Shown: one piece after another, positions 50,290-59,117 of the stretch
How positions within the stretch are numbered: the first letter of the stretch is position 1
Layout: each line of letters starts with the position of its first letter
Assembly: GCF_003853415.1 (NCBI RefSeq)
Contig: NZ_QTPP01000001.1
Coordinates: 310,001-374,000, forward strand
Direction: 5' to 3'
DNA length: 64,000 bases
From: Burkholderia sp. Bp9142
GTDB lineage: Bacteria; Pseudomonadota; Gammaproteobacteria; Burkholderiales; Burkholderiaceae
The notes under the pieces: model-generated
The model's database searches: none
The model's input: only the letters and a program-made list of their open reading frames with translations
What the model was told of the DNA's origin: nothing
Made by a program: the position numbers and the translations under genes

Positions 50290-50946
50290 CTACCCCGCTT
50301 CCCGCAACGTCCCCAGCAGCACCTTCCTGCAACTCGCGACCATCTGCGCCTCCGGATCGCGATACCCGGTCAGCAGCCACGCCGCGCCGACGTTCGTCAT
50401 CGCGCCGACCAGCGCGAGCCCGACGAGCCGCTGTTCGGTACGCTCGGCGGCTGTCACGGCCTCGCGCGCCGCGCCGATCGCCATGATCAGCTTGCCGAAG
50501 TCGATCAGCATCCGCTGGTACGTCATGTCGGTATCCGCGCTCACGCCCATCACCTCGAGCAGCAGCACGCGCGCCGCGCACGGGTCGCGCAGGAAGGCGA
50601 AGAACGCCGCGAGCCCCGCGTCGACGCGCTCGCGCAGGTCGCCGCCGCGCTCGGCCGCCGCGCGCGCGACCGCGTCGTGCAGTTGCTGCGCGTGATGCAG
50701 GTAGGTGCAGCGCAGCAGATCCTCGGTGCTGTCGAACGCCGCATAGAAATAGCGGTCGTTGAGCTTCGCCTCCTGGCAGATCGACCGCACGGTCGCCTTG
50801 CGGAAGCCGACCGTGCCGAACACGCGCGTCGCCGCTCGGATCAGCGCGTCACGCCGCTCGGCGGCCCGTACCTCGGGCGCGACACCGCCGTACGCCCGCC
50901 CCCGTTTTTCCGTTTCGAGTGCTTTCTCCATTTCGCTATTTGACAT
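50290..50946 (-). CDS. TetR-family regulator of the monooxygenase operon
   Basis: The 218-residue TetR protein has an N-terminal extension of about 30 residues before the helix-turn-helix (about 33-78; GTVGFRKATVRSICQEAKLNDRYFYAAF), with an all-helical C-terminal part. It faces the dehydrogenase/Baeyer-Villiger/hydrolase operon across an 87-base gap holding an inverted repeat, the same kind of arrangement by which EthR controls EthA in mycobacteria. Repression relieved by the operon's substrate is the likely mode. The ligand is unknown. Confidence 0.87.
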   Translation of the reverse strand: MSNSEMEKALETEKRGRAYGGVAPEVRAAERRDALIRAATRVFGTVGFRKATVRSICQEAKLNDRYFYAAFDSTEDLLRCTYLHHAQQLHDAVARAAAERGGDLRERVDAGLAAFFAFLRDPCAARVLLLEVMGVSADTDMTYQRMLIDFGKLIMAIGAAREAVTAAERTEQRLVGLALVGAMTNVGAAWLLTGYRDPEAQMVASCRKVLLGTLREAG

Positions 50947-50966
50947 CAGGACACCCGAAAACTAAA

Positions 50967-50986
50967 GTGGTGACGAACAACACCAC
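50967..50986. promoter_or_regulatory. Candidate TetR operator
   Basis: GTGGTG-ACGAACAA-CACCAC is an inverted repeat in the short gap between the divergent tetR and dehydrogenase genes, 21 bases from the tetR start. Arms are only 6 bases, so confidence is moderate. Confidence 0.45.
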
Positions 50987-51033
50987 AATAAGCGCGCCGC
51001 CGGCGCGGCGCAAGCGGAACGGGAGGAACGACG

Positions 51034-51960
51034 ATGAAGGGTTTTTCCGGCAAGGTCGCCGCGATCACGGGCGCCGGTTCGGGCATGGGCCGCAGCCTCG
51101 CGGTCGAGCTCGCGCGGCGCGGCTGCGAGGTCGCGCTCGCCGACGTCAACGATGCCGGGCTCGCCGGCACGGCGGCCGCGTGCGCGAAGCACGGCGTGCG
51201 CACGAGCACGCGGCGGCTCGACGTCGCCGACCGCGACGCGGTGTTCACGTGGGCCGACTTCGTGCGCGCCGAACACGGCAAGGTCAACCTGGTCTTCAAC
51301 AACGCGGGCGTGTCGCTGGCCGCGAGCGCCGAGACCGCGCGGATCGCCGATCTCGAATGGATCGTCGGCATCAACTTCTGGGGCGTCGTGCACGGCACGC
51401 AGGCGTTCCTGCCGCATCTGCGCGCGTCGGGCGACGGGCACGTGATCAACACGTCGAGCCTGTTCGGGCTCATCGCGATGCCGACGCAAAGCGCGTACAA
51501 CGCGACCAAGTTCGCGGTGCGCGGCTTCACCGAGGCGCTGCGGATGGAGCTCGAACTCGACGGCGCGCCGGTCAGCGCGACCTGCGTGCATCCGGGCGGC
51601 GTCGCGACCCACATCGTCGACGCGAGCCGCGTCGACACCAGCATTCACGCGCTCACCGGCCAGGACGAAGCGACCCACCGCCGCCAGGCGAACCGCCTGA
51701 TCAACGCGACGACGGCCGACGACGCCGCGCGGCAGATTCTCGCCGGTGTCGAGCGCAATGCGCGCCGCGTGCTGGTCGGCGCCGATGCGCGCCGCCTCGA
51801 CAAGCTCGCGCGCCTGCTCGGCGCCGGCTACCAGCGGCTGATGCTGCGCCACGTGCGCCGCGCCCGCGCACGCAACCTGCGCCCGAAGGAAGTCCCCGCG
51901 GGAGAACGCGCGCACCCGTCGGCCGCGCTGCCGGCCACACCGACCAAGGACCCGGCATGA
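51034..51960 (+). CDS. Short-chain dehydrogenase/reductase
   Basis: The 308-residue SDR has the NAD(P)-binding TGAGSGMG (about residues 13-20), NNAG (about 90), the catalytic serine near residue 141 and Tyr155-x3-Lys159 (YNATK). It has a C-terminal basic extension of some 40 residues beyond the usual SDR length. It probably interconverts an alcohol and a ketone. As first gene of the operon with a Baeyer-Villiger monooxygenase and a hydrolase, it would supply the ketone. GGGAGGAA precedes the ATG, and its stop overlaps the next start (ATGA). Confidence 0.9.
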   Translation: MKGFSGKVAAITGAGSGMGRSLAVELARRGCEVALADVNDAGLAGTAAACAKHGVRTSTRRLDVADRDAVFTWADFVRAEHGKVNLVFNNAGVSLAASAETARIADLEWIVGINFWGVVHGTQAFLPHLRASGDGHVINTSSLFGLIAMPTQSAYNATKFAVRGFTEALRMELELDGAPVSATCVHPGGVATHIVDASRVDTSIHALTGQDEATHRRQANRLINATTADDAARQILAGVERNARRVLVGADARRLDKLARLLGAGYQRLMLRHVRRARARNLRPKEVPAGERAHPSAALPATPTKDPA

Positions 51961-53519
51961 CCTCGACGACGACCGACCGGCGCGACGCGCCGTCCGCCTG
52001 CGACGACGGCCACGACCTCGACGTGCTGATCGTCGGCGCCGGCCTGTCCGGCATCGGCGCCGCGTACCACCTGAAAAAGCGCTGCCCCTATGCGCGCGTC
52101 GCGATCGTCGAGGCGCGCGACACGATCGGCGGCACCTGGGACCTGTTCCGCTATCCCGGCATCCGTTCGGATTCCGACATGTTCACGCTCGGCTACAGCT
52201 TCCGCCCGTGGCACAGCGACAAGGCGATCTCGGACGGCCAGACGATCCTCGACTACATCCGCGACACCGCACGCGCGTACGGCATCGACAAGACGATCCG
52301 CTACGGCCGGAAGGTGGTCGCGGCCGACTGGGACTCGAACCAGGCGCGCTGGACGGTGCGCGTCGAGCGCACGCGGGACGGCGCGGTCGACACGCTTGTC
52401 TACACGTGCCGCTTCCTCTACATGTGCAGCGGCTATTACGACTACGACGGCGGCTACCTGCCCGACTGGGCCGGCATGGACGCGTTCGAAGGCCGCATCG
52501 TGCATCCGCAGCACTGGCCGAAGGACCTCGCGTACGCGAACCGGCGCGTCGTCGTGATCGGCAGCGGCGCGACGGCGGTCACGCTGGTGCCGTCGATGGC
52601 GGCCGAGGCGCAGCACGTGACGATGCTGCAGCGCTCGCCGACCTACATCGTGTCGCTGCCCGCGCGCGACAGGATCGCGAACGCGTTGCGCCGCGTGCTG
52701 CCGTCGCGGCTCGCGCACCGGCTCGTGCGCGTGAAGAACGTGCTGCTGACGATGTACCTGTACAACGTGTCGCGCCGCAAGCCCGAGCGGACGAAGCAGT
52801 TCATCATCCGCGCGGCAGGCAGGCAGCTCGGCCCCGGCTTCGACGTCGCGAAGCATCTGACGCCGCGCTACATGCCGTGGGACCAGCGCGTGTGCCTCGT
52901 GCCGAACGGCGACCTGTTCAAGTCGATCCGCGCGGGCCGCGCGTCGATCGTCACCGACGAGATCGAGCGCTTCACGCCGACCGGCCTGAAGCTGAAGAGC
53001 GGCCAGCAGCTCGACGCGGACGTGATCGTCACCGCGACCGGGCTGAAGGTGAAAATGCTCGGCGGCGCGCGCGTCACGGTGGACGGCCGCGCGGTCGACC
53101 TGCCGCAGACCGTGTCCTATAAAGGAATGATGTACAGCGACGTGCCGAACCTCGCGTCGTCGTTCGGCTACACGAACGCGTCGTGGACGCTGAAGGCCGA
53201 GCTGATCGCGCGCTACGTGTGCCGGCTGCTCAACCACATGCGCGCGAACGGCTACGACACCTGCGTGCCGCGGCTCGGGGCCGGCGATCTCGGCGACGTG
53301 CCGGCGGTGAACCTGAGCTCGGGCTACATCCAGCGCGCGGCCGGCATCCTGCCGAAGCAGGGGCACCGCAAGCCCTGGAAATTCCACCAGAACTACGTGC
53401 TCGATCTCGCGTCGCTGAAGTTCAGCGGGCTCGCCGATTCGGCGATGCGGTTCGAACGCCGCGCGCAAGCCGGCCCGGCCGCCGCGCCGGTTGCCGAACC
53501 CGTACTCGAAACCCGTTGA
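51957..53519 (+). CDS. EthA-like Baeyer-Villiger monooxygenase
   Basis: The 520-residue FAD/NADPH enzyme has GAGLSG at 27-32 (FAD), the Baeyer-Villiger fingerprint FEGRIVHPQHWP at 177-188, and a second dinucleotide motif GSGATAVTLVP. It resembles mycobacterial EthA almost throughout, for example GGTWDLFRYPGIRSDSDMFT and LCLVPNGDLF-type segments. Such enzymes insert oxygen next to a ketone to give an ester or lactone, and oxidise thioethers. It sits between a dehydrogenase (4-base overlap) and a hydrolase (7-base gap), so a ketone-to-ester-to-acid pathway is likely. Confidence 0.93.
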   Translation: MTSTTTDRRDAPSACDDGHDLDVLIVGAGLSGIGAAYHLKKRCPYARVAIVEARDTIGGTWDLFRYPGIRSDSDMFTLGYSFRPWHSDKAISDGQTILDYIRDTARAYGIDKTIRYGRKVVAADWDSNQARWTVRVERTRDGAVDTLVYTCRFLYMCSGYYDYDGGYLPDWAGMDAFEGRIVHPQHWPKDLAYANRRVVVIGSGATAVTLVPSMAAEAQHVTMLQRSPTYIVSLPARDRIANALRRVLPSRLAHRLVRVKNVLLTMYLYNVSRRKPERTKQFIIRAAGRQLGPGFDVAKHLTPRYMPWDQRVCLVPNGDLFKSIRAGRASIVTDEIERFTPTGLKLKSGQQLDADVIVTATGLKVKMLGGARVTVDGRAVDLPQTVSYKGMMYSDVPNLASSFGYTNASWTLKAELIARYVCRLLNHMRANGYDTCVPRLGAGDLGDVPAVNLSSGYIQRAAGILPKQGHRKPWKFHQNYVLDLASLKFSGLADSAMRFERRAQAGPAAAPVAEPVLETR

Positions 53520-53526
53520 GGCCGAC

Positions 53527-54519
53527 ATGAGCCCTACGCTTCATCTGATCCAGAACGTGCTGCTCGGCGTCGTCGCGGTGCTCGCCGCGCTCGCGCTGTT
53601 TTCCGGCTACATCGCGCGCCGCGTGACGCGCGCGTTTCCGCCCGAAGGCCGCTTCGTCGACATCGGCGGCGATCGCATCCACTACGTCGAGTACGGCAGC
53701 GGCCCGCCGCTCGTGTTCGTGCACGGGCTCGCCGGGCAGTGGCGCAACTTCGCGTACCTGCCGCTCACGCGGCTCGCGCAGCATCATCGCGTGATCCTCG
53801 TCGACCGGCCCGGCGCCGGCCGCTCGCTGCGCGGCGCCGGTTCGCAGGCGAACGTATTCGCGCAGGCCCGCACGATCGCCGCGTTCCTCGACGCGCTGAA
53901 GCTCGACCGGCCGGTGCTCGTCGGCCACTCGCTCGGCGGCGCGATCGCGCTCGCGGTCGGCCTCAACCACCCGGAGCGCGTGAGCCGGCTCGCGCTGATC
54001 GCGCCGCTGTCGCACGAGCAGACCGAGCCGCCGGCGCCGTTCAAGCCGCTGATGCTGCCGTCGCCGCTGGTGCGCCGCTTCGTGTCGTGGACCTTCGCGA
54101 TCCCGCTGACGATCCTCACCGGCCGCAAGGCCGTCACCCAGGTGTTCGCGCCGGAAGCCGTGCCGCGCGACTTCCCGGTCAAGGGCGGCGGATTGCTCGG
54201 GCTGCGCCCGCATGTGTTCTATGCGACCGCGACGGACCTGCTGTCGGCGCCCGTCGACCTGCCCGCGATGGAGCACCGCTACGCGGACCTCTCGCTGCCG
54301 GTCGACGTGCTGTACGGCCGCGCCGATCCGATCCTGAACTGGCGCACGCACGGCGAGGCGCTGGCGAAGAAGTCGGCGCGCGTGCGGCTGACGGTCGTCG
54401 AAGGCGGACACATGCTGCCGGTCACGATTCCGGACGCAACGGCGGACTGGCTGCTCGACGTCGCCGCCGCGCCGGTCGATGTGCCGGCGCAGGGCGCGCA
54501 CGTCGAGCATGGATCGTGA
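53527..54519 (+). CDS. Alpha/beta hydrolase of the monooxygenase operon
   Basis: The 330-residue protein has an N-terminal membrane anchor (about residues 9-28) and an alpha/beta-hydrolase domain. It shows the oxyanion segment FVHGLAGQWRNF, the nucleophile elbow GHSLGG with Ser135, a late Asp (YGRADPI) and His (EGGHMLP). Anchored at the inner membrane, it would hydrolyse the ester made by the monooxygenase upstream, which its seven-base spacing strongly links to it. The exact ester is unknown. Confidence 0.9.
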   Translation: MSPTLHLIQNVLLGVVAVLAALALFSGYIARRVTRAFPPEGRFVDIGGDRIHYVEYGSGPPLVFVHGLAGQWRNFAYLPLTRLAQHHRVILVDRPGAGRSLRGAGSQANVFAQARTIAAFLDALKLDRPVLVGHSLGGAIALAVGLNHPERVSRLALIAPLSHEQTEPPAPFKPLMLPSPLVRRFVSWTFAIPLTILTGRKAVTQVFAPEAVPRDFPVKGGGLLGLRPHVFYATATDLLSAPVDLPAMEHRYADLSLPVDVLYGRADPILNWRTHGEALAKKSARVRLTVVEGGHMLPVTIPDATADWLLDVAAAPVDVPAQGAHVEHGS

Positions 54520-54596
54520 TCGGGTGGACGGGGCAGTCGCGCGGATGATGGCGGCGCCCCGGGGCCGCGGCGCGGCCACCGGTCACGGCGCGCCGG

Positions 54597-54995
54597 TCAG
54601 GCTTCGTCGTCGGGCAGCGTCAGCCCGAGTTCCGTGATCACCTCGCGCGCGCTGCGGAACGCTTCCACCGCGGCCGGCGCGCCCGCGTACAGCGCGCTGT
54701 GCAGCAGCACCTCGCGGATCTCGACGAGACTCGCGCCGTTGTTGAGCGCGCCCCGCACGTGGCCCTTCAGCTCCGTGCCGCGGCCGAGCGCCGCCAGCAT
54801 CGCGCAGGTGCAGAGGCTGCGCGTCTTCAGGTCGATACCGCCACGCTGCCAGGTACTGCCCCACGCGTGTTCGTTCAGCCAGTTCTGCAGCGGACGCGAA
54901 AAGCCGTCGAGGTCGCGCATCGCGCGCTCGACGAACGCCTCGCCCATCACGTCGGTGCGTCGCGCCTTGCCCTGTTCCCTGTCGTGTTCGCTCAT
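54597..54995 (-). CDS. Carboxymuconolactone decarboxylase-like (AhpD-fold) protein
   Basis: The 132-residue protein has the CMD/AhpD fold core: RSLCTCAMLAALGRGTELKGHVRGALNNGASLVEIREVLLHSALYAGAPAAVEAF. It most resembles PcaC-type 4-carboxymuconolactone decarboxylases. The CxxC pair of peroxidase AhpD is not present; only a CTC triplet lies at that position. Its function in this context is not known, and no beta-ketoadipate pathway genes are near. It is convergent with the hydrolase and stands alone. Confidence 0.8.
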   Translation of the reverse strand: MSEHDREQGKARRTDVMGEAFVERAMRDLDGFSRPLQNWLNEHAWGSTWQRGGIDLKTRSLCTCAMLAALGRGTELKGHVRGALNNGASLVEIREVLLHSALYAGAPAAVEAFRSAREVITELGLTLPDDEA

Positions 54996-55365
54996 GTCGG
55001 TGTCCTGTCTGAAGTCGTGGCCGCTTCGGCGTCGCCCGCGGCCGGGTGGGTTTGCGTCATGTTCACGGTGCGCGGGCGTTTCGTCAAAGACGCAGCCCTC
55101 GGGTCGCGGCCGGTTGCGTCACCCGCCGAACGCCGGGTCGAACGCTACGTAACATCGGACGCGGCGTTACGGCGCCTTGCGGGAACATCGCCACGAGCAC
55201 GCCGGCCCGCCCGGCGCGCCCGCCTCGCGAAACCGCCATTCGTCCGTTTAATTCGCGCCGATATTCCCGATTTCCGCAACAAAACGCGGAGGCGTTGCGC
55301 GGAACATTTCATGGCGCGGAATTTGCAGTTGTGACCTGGACACACTTTCAATGTCGAGGCCACCC
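54996..55365. other. Intergenic region before the GTS-repeat lipoprotein
   Basis: No gene is seen in these 370 bases. The right half is AT-richer (around CGTTTAATTCGCG and CGATATTCCCGATTTCC) and probably carries the promoter of the repeat lipoprotein. No operator could be recognised. Confidence 0.4.
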
Positions 55366-57114
55366 ATGCACCATTACTTCAAGAAAACGACGGTATCGCT
55401 GGCCGTCTTGTCGCTCGTCACACTCTATGGCTGCGGCTCGGTCGACGGGCCGGTCACGCCGTCGGTCAAGCCGAGCACGTCGGGAACGTCGGGAACGTCC
55501 GGCACTTCGGGCGGCGGCTCGTCGGGCGGCGGCTCGTCGGGCGCGTCCCCCAACGGTGGTTCGGGGACTTCGGGGACTTCGGGGACTTCGGGGACTTCCG
55601 GCACTTCCGGCACTTCGGGCACTTCCGGCACCTCGGGCACTTCCGGTACCTCGGGTACTTCCGGTACCTCGGGTACTTCCGGTACCTCGGGTACTTCCGG
55701 TACATCGGGTACTTCCGGTACATCGGGCACTTCCGGCACGTCGGGCACCTCCGTCACCCCGCTCGGCAACGTCCTCCAGCAAACCGGCACGCTCGTCACC
55801 GCACTCGGCACGACGGTCGCGAACGGCGGGTCGCAGATCGGCGGCGTGCAGATTCCCGGCACGAACACGACGACGGCCACCAGCATCGGCAACGCGGTCA
55901 CGAGCCTCGGCAACGGCGTGCAGTCGCTCGGCAACGGCGTCGCGGCCGGCCTCGGCTCGATCGGCGTGTCGCCGAACCCGCTCGGCCCGACGCTCACGTC
56001 GGCCACCGGCCTGCTGACCGGCGCCGGCGGCGCGGTCAACAACCTCGGCAACGCAGTGACGAGCCTCGGCAGCGGACCGCTGTCGCCGCTCGCGCCGGCG
56101 ACGACCCTGGTCGGCGATCTCGTCAACACGGTCGGCACCGCGGTCAACTCGACGGCATCGGCGCTCAACACGGCGCTGAACAGCACGCCGGTCCAGCAAC
56201 TCGAGACGCAGCTCGGCAGCGTGATCAACCCGATCACGAACACGCTGACCGGCGGCGTCACGACGCCTGGCGCCACGCAGACGCTCGGCAACGCGACCAT
56301 GCTCGGCGCCCCGCTCAGCGGCCTGCTGAGCACGCTCGGCAGCGGCCTCGGCCTCGCCGGTTCGCAGGTCGGCAGCGCGACCGGCAACCCGGTCGGCACG
56401 AGCACCGGCAACAGCGTGTCCCAGCTCGGCAACACGGTGACGTCGGCCGGCGGCCTGCTGTCCAGCGGCAGCTCCAGCAGCGGCACCAACCCGCTCGCCC
56501 CGATTACCGGCCTCCTCGGTACGCTGACGGGCGGGCTCGGCGGCGGCAGCAGCTCGAGCGGTACGGGCGGCACCAGCGGGACGAGCGGGACCAGTGGTAC
56601 CAGCGGCGGCCCGCTCGCGCCGATCACCGGCCTGCTCGGCACGGTGACGGGCGCGCTCGGCGGCCTCGGTTCGAGCGGCACGGGCAGCACCAGCGGGACC
56701 AGCGGCTCCGGTGCCGGCGGCCTGCTGGCGCCGGTCACCGGCCTGGTCAATTCGCTGACGCCGCTCGGTGCCAGCCTGACCGGCACGGTCACGACGCCCG
56801 GCGGCAGTCTGGTCGGCAACCTCGGCGGTGCGCTGACGAGCGGCCCGGTCGGCACGCTGACGGGTGCGCTGACGAGCGGCCCGGTCGGCACGCTGACGGG
56901 TTCGCTGACGTCGACGGCCGGTGCGTTGGGCGCGGTCGGCACGGCCAGCCCGAGCGGCGCGGCCGGCACCGTGACGACGCCGTCCGGCAGCGGCACCGTC
57001 ACGGCCGGCCTGACCGGCAGTTCGAACGGCACCACCACGAGCGGCGCGACCAACCTGCTCGCGCCGGTGACGAACCTGCTCGGTGGCCTGCTCGGCGCCA
57101 CCCCGAAGAAGTAA
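55366..57114 (+). CDS. Lipoprotein with Gly-Thr-Ser collagen-like repeats
   Basis: The 582-residue lipoprotein has a signal peptide ending in the lipobox TLYGC (cysteine near residue 23), then a Gly/Ser-rich stretch and 21 uninterrupted Gly-Thr-Ser triplets (residues 67-129). A long low-complexity domain follows, built from [11 protein letters not shown], [14 protein letters not shown] and [18 protein letters not shown] repeats with further short GTS runs. Gly-X-Y periodicity resembles collagen-like proteins of Burkholderia, although without prolines a true triple helix is uncertain. It is likely a cell-surface adhesin or matrix protein. GAGG precedes this ATG; an ATG five codons upstream is less likely. 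Confidence 0.75.
   Translation: MHHYFKKTTVSLAVLSLVTLYGCGSVDGPVTPSVKPSTSGTSGTSGTSGGGSSGGGSSGASPNGGSGTSGTSGTSGTSGTSGTSGTSGTSGTSGTSGTSGTSGTSGTSGTSGTSGTSGTSGTSGTSGTSVTPLGNVLQQTGTLVTALGTTVANGGSQIGGVQIPGTNTTTATSIGNAVTSLGNGVQSLGNGVAAGLGSIGVSPNPLGPTLTSATGLLTGAGGAVNNLGNAVTSLGSGPLSPLAPATTLVGDLVNTVGTAVNSTASALNTALNSTPVQQLETQLGSVINPITNTLTGGVTTPGATQTLGNATMLGAPLSGLLSTLGSGLGLAGSQVGSATGNPVGTSTGNSVSQLGNTVTSAGGLLSSGSSSSGTNPLAPITGLLGTLTGGLGGGSSSSGTGGTSGTSGTSGTSGGPLAPITGLLGTVTGALGGLGSSGTGSTSGTSGSGAGGLLAPVTGLVNSLTPLGASLTGTVTTPGGSLVGNLGGALTSGPVGTLTGALTSGPVGTLTGSLTSTAGALGAVGTASPSGAAGTVTTPSGSGTVTAGLTGSSNGTTTSGATNLLAPVTNLLGGLLGATPKK
55564..55752 (+). repeat. Tandem 9-base repeat coding for 21 Gly-Thr-Ser triplets
   Basis: This run of 9-base units (GGN ACN TCN) shows local higher-order 18-base periodicity, such as ACTTCCGGTACCTCGGGT repeated. 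Units in the first and middle parts are nearly identical, so copy number probably varies by slippage in steps of three codons, leaving the frame intact. Confidence 0.9.
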
Positions 57115-57234
57115 CGGTTCACGTATCAGAACCACAGGCCAATGGCCGGGCACATACCAATCCAAAGCCCGGCCGACGGCCGGCGCCACCCGCCAAGCGG
57201 GGGCGCCGGCCCTCATCCCGACGAGGATCCGATC

Positions 57235-58518
57235 ATGAATTCCACGCTCGACGGCATCGCCGCGGTCCGGGACCGCCTGCCCCGTTCCGCCACGCCATTG
57301 CGCGCCGGCCTGCTCGGCATCGCGGCCGGCCTCTTCGCGCTGTGGATCACGCGTGACCAGCCGGCCCTCGACGCGGCCACGCGCGCCGTCATCGCCAGCC
57401 TCGCGATCATCGGCACGATCGCGCTGCACGAAATCTTCATCTCGCGCGTCTACCTGCGCCCGAGCGCGGGACTGTCGCGGCAGGCCGTGCGCCCGCTCGG
57501 GCTCGCCCGCGTCGCGACGCGCCTCGGCGCGCTGGCGTCGATCTACGCCGGCATCGGCATGCTCTACTGGCTGCTGCCCGAATATCACGGCGCGTTCTAC
57601 CTGCCGTTCTGGTCGCTGCTGCGCTCGCTCGCGCCGTACGTGATCGTCGCCGCGCCGTTCTACTTCGCGTGGATGGACCGCCACCAGCGCGAGACAGACG
57701 ACGCGTACCTGCTGTGGGGCCGCTTCCTGTTCCGCCGCGAGAAGCCCGCGAGCTGGCAGCCCGTGCGCGAGATGCTCGCCGGCTGGGGCGTGAAGGCGTT
57801 CTTCCTGCCGCTGATGACCGTCTACCTGTCGAAGGACGCCGATCACCTGAGCGCATCGCTCACGCTCGCGATGCACGCGCCGATGACGATTGCGACCTTC
57901 GTGTTCCTGTACGACCTGTCGTTCACGATGGACCTGATGTTCGGCACCGTCGGCTACCTGTGCACGTTCCGCATCCTCGACAGCCACGTGCGCACCGTCG
58001 AGCCGACCACGCTCGGCTGGGTCGCCGCGCTGATGTGCTACCAGCCGTTCTGGTCGCTGATCTCGAACAACTACATCCGCTACGAAGGCTCGCTGTTCTG
58101 GGACAACTGGCTGCTGTCCGCGCCGACGCTGCGCGTGATCTGGGGCGCGGTGATCATCCTGCTGCTGATGACCTACGCGCTGTCGACGATCTCGTTCGGG
58201 CTGCGTTTCTCGAACCTCACGAACCGCGGGATCATCACGTCCGGCCCGTACCGCTTCACGAAGCATCCGGCGTACATCACGAAGAACCTGTCGTACTGGA
58301 TGGTGTCGGTGCCGTTCGTCGAGCCGCTCGGCTGGCAGGTCGCGCTCATGCACTGCGCGGGGCTCGTCGCGGTCAACCTGATCTACTACACGCGAGCCAA
58401 GACGGAAGAACGGCATCTGATGCGCGATCCGGACTATCGCGCGTATGCGGAATGGATCGCGCAGCACGGGTTGTTCGCGCGGATCAGGCAGGCGTTCGGG
58501 GGGCAGCAGGCGGGGTGA
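57235..58518 (+). CDS. Membrane methyltransferase, isoprenylcysteine-methyltransferase-like
   Basis: The 427-residue protein has about eight to ten membrane segments. Its C-terminal ICMT/phospholipid-methyltransferase-type motif is GPYRFTKHPAYITKNLSYW, followed by YYTRAKTEERHLMRDPDYRAYAEW. Those motifs bind SAM at the membrane; the target may be a lipid or a protein. The N-terminal two-thirds is unusually long for the family. GAGGA precedes the ATG. It follows the repeat lipoprotein by 120 bases containing a GCCGGGC/GCCCGGC hairpin, so the two are probably separate units. Confidence 0.78.
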   Translation: MNSTLDGIAAVRDRLPRSATPLRAGLLGIAAGLFALWITRDQPALDAATRAVIASLAIIGTIALHEIFISRVYLRPSAGLSRQAVRPLGLARVATRLGALASIYAGIGMLYWLLPEYHGAFYLPFWSLLRSLAPYVIVAAPFYFAWMDRHQRETDDAYLLWGRFLFRREKPASWQPVREMLAGWGVKAFFLPLMTVYLSKDADHLSASLTLAMHAPMTIATFVFLYDLSFTMDLMFGTVGYLCTFRILDSHVRTVEPTTLGWVAALMCYQPFWSLISNNYIRYEGSLFWDNWLLSAPTLRVIWGAVIILLLMTYALSTISFGLRFSNLTNRGIITSGPYRFTKHPAYITKNLSYWMVSVPFVEPLGWQVALMHCAGLVAVNLIYYTRAKTEERHLMRDPDYRAYAEWIAQHGLFARIRQAFGGQQAG

Positions 58519-58926
58519 CGCAGCCACTGTCGGCCGGCCTGTCGTGCACGATGCGCGCGACGCCGGCCCGGCGCCCGATGCCGGCTGTCGGCTGTCAGTC
58601 GAGCGGCCACGCAATGTCGACGATGGCCCACCGAAAGGCGCTTCGTCTCCGAATCCGAATGATGCGTGCCGGCCTGCACCCGGCATGGCGACGGCCCCCC
58701 TTGCGACCAATCGTCGCGAAACACGCTGATTCCCCGCGTTTCATCGCTTTTCTCCCGCAGTCCGATTGCCCGCCCCATGCCTGTCGCGTATGGTGCTGAC
58801 CGTTCGCGCGCGCCTGTCGCCCGGACCTCCGACCGTCGTCCCGCACGACGGCCGCGCGGGCCGTGCCCGCCGTCACCGTCTCCGCGGCACCGCCCTTCGG
58901 CGCCGCGCATTCATGAGGAGAGAGGC

Positions 58927-59013
58927 GTGATCCACAAAGTCCTGATCCTGTTCGCACTCTGCATCGCGGGCCTCGCCGCGATCGCCGCCGGTTTCCAGCA
59001 CATCCCCGGCTGA
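58927..59013 (+). CDS. 28-residue single-span membrane peptide
   Basis: A GTG start behind an excellent GAGGAGAGAGG site opens a 28-residue frame beginning MIHKVLILFALCIAGL, almost entirely one membrane helix, ending QHIPG. A strong intrinsic terminator starts four bases after the stop. This makes a compact, self-contained gene, too short for ordinary gene callers. It could be a small regulatory membrane peptide or a toxin-like peptide; nothing decides between them. The 400 bases upstream contain no other recognisable gene. Confidence 0.6.
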   Translation: MIHKVLILFALCIAGLAAIAAGFQHIPG

Positions 59014-59016
59014 TTC

Positions 59017-59054
59017 GCGGCCCCGGCTCGCGCGTCGAGCCCGGGGGCCGCTTT
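59017..59054 (+). terminator. Terminator of the membrane-peptide gene
   Basis: GCGGCCCC-GGCTCG pairs with CGAGCC-(CG)-GGGGCCGC, one two-base bulge, then TTT. A further TTTT lies nine bases on. It is close to the peptide's stop codon. Confidence 0.75.
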
Positions 59055-59092
59055 CACGCCTTTTCCCTGTAACGATGAACCCCTTTCTCGAT

Positions 59093-59114
59093 GCGCCCGA
59101 GACGGGCGCCTTTT
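59093..59114 (+). terminator. Second hairpin with T-run
   Basis: GCGCCC-GAGAC-GGGCGC followed by CTTTT. It lies just before the next gene's start, so it may be a back-up terminator or may hinder that gene's leader. Confidence 0.45.
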
Positions 59115-59117
59115 GCC

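Noticed and set aside
55564..55752. CRISPR-like array
   Set aside because: The 9-base units are contiguous coding triplets without spacers.
55348..58710. A 1120-codon open frame antisense to the repeat lipoprotein and methyltransferase
   Set aside because: Composition is Arg/Ala/Gly-rich with no motif; both sense genes have signal peptide or enzyme motifs and ribosome-binding sites.
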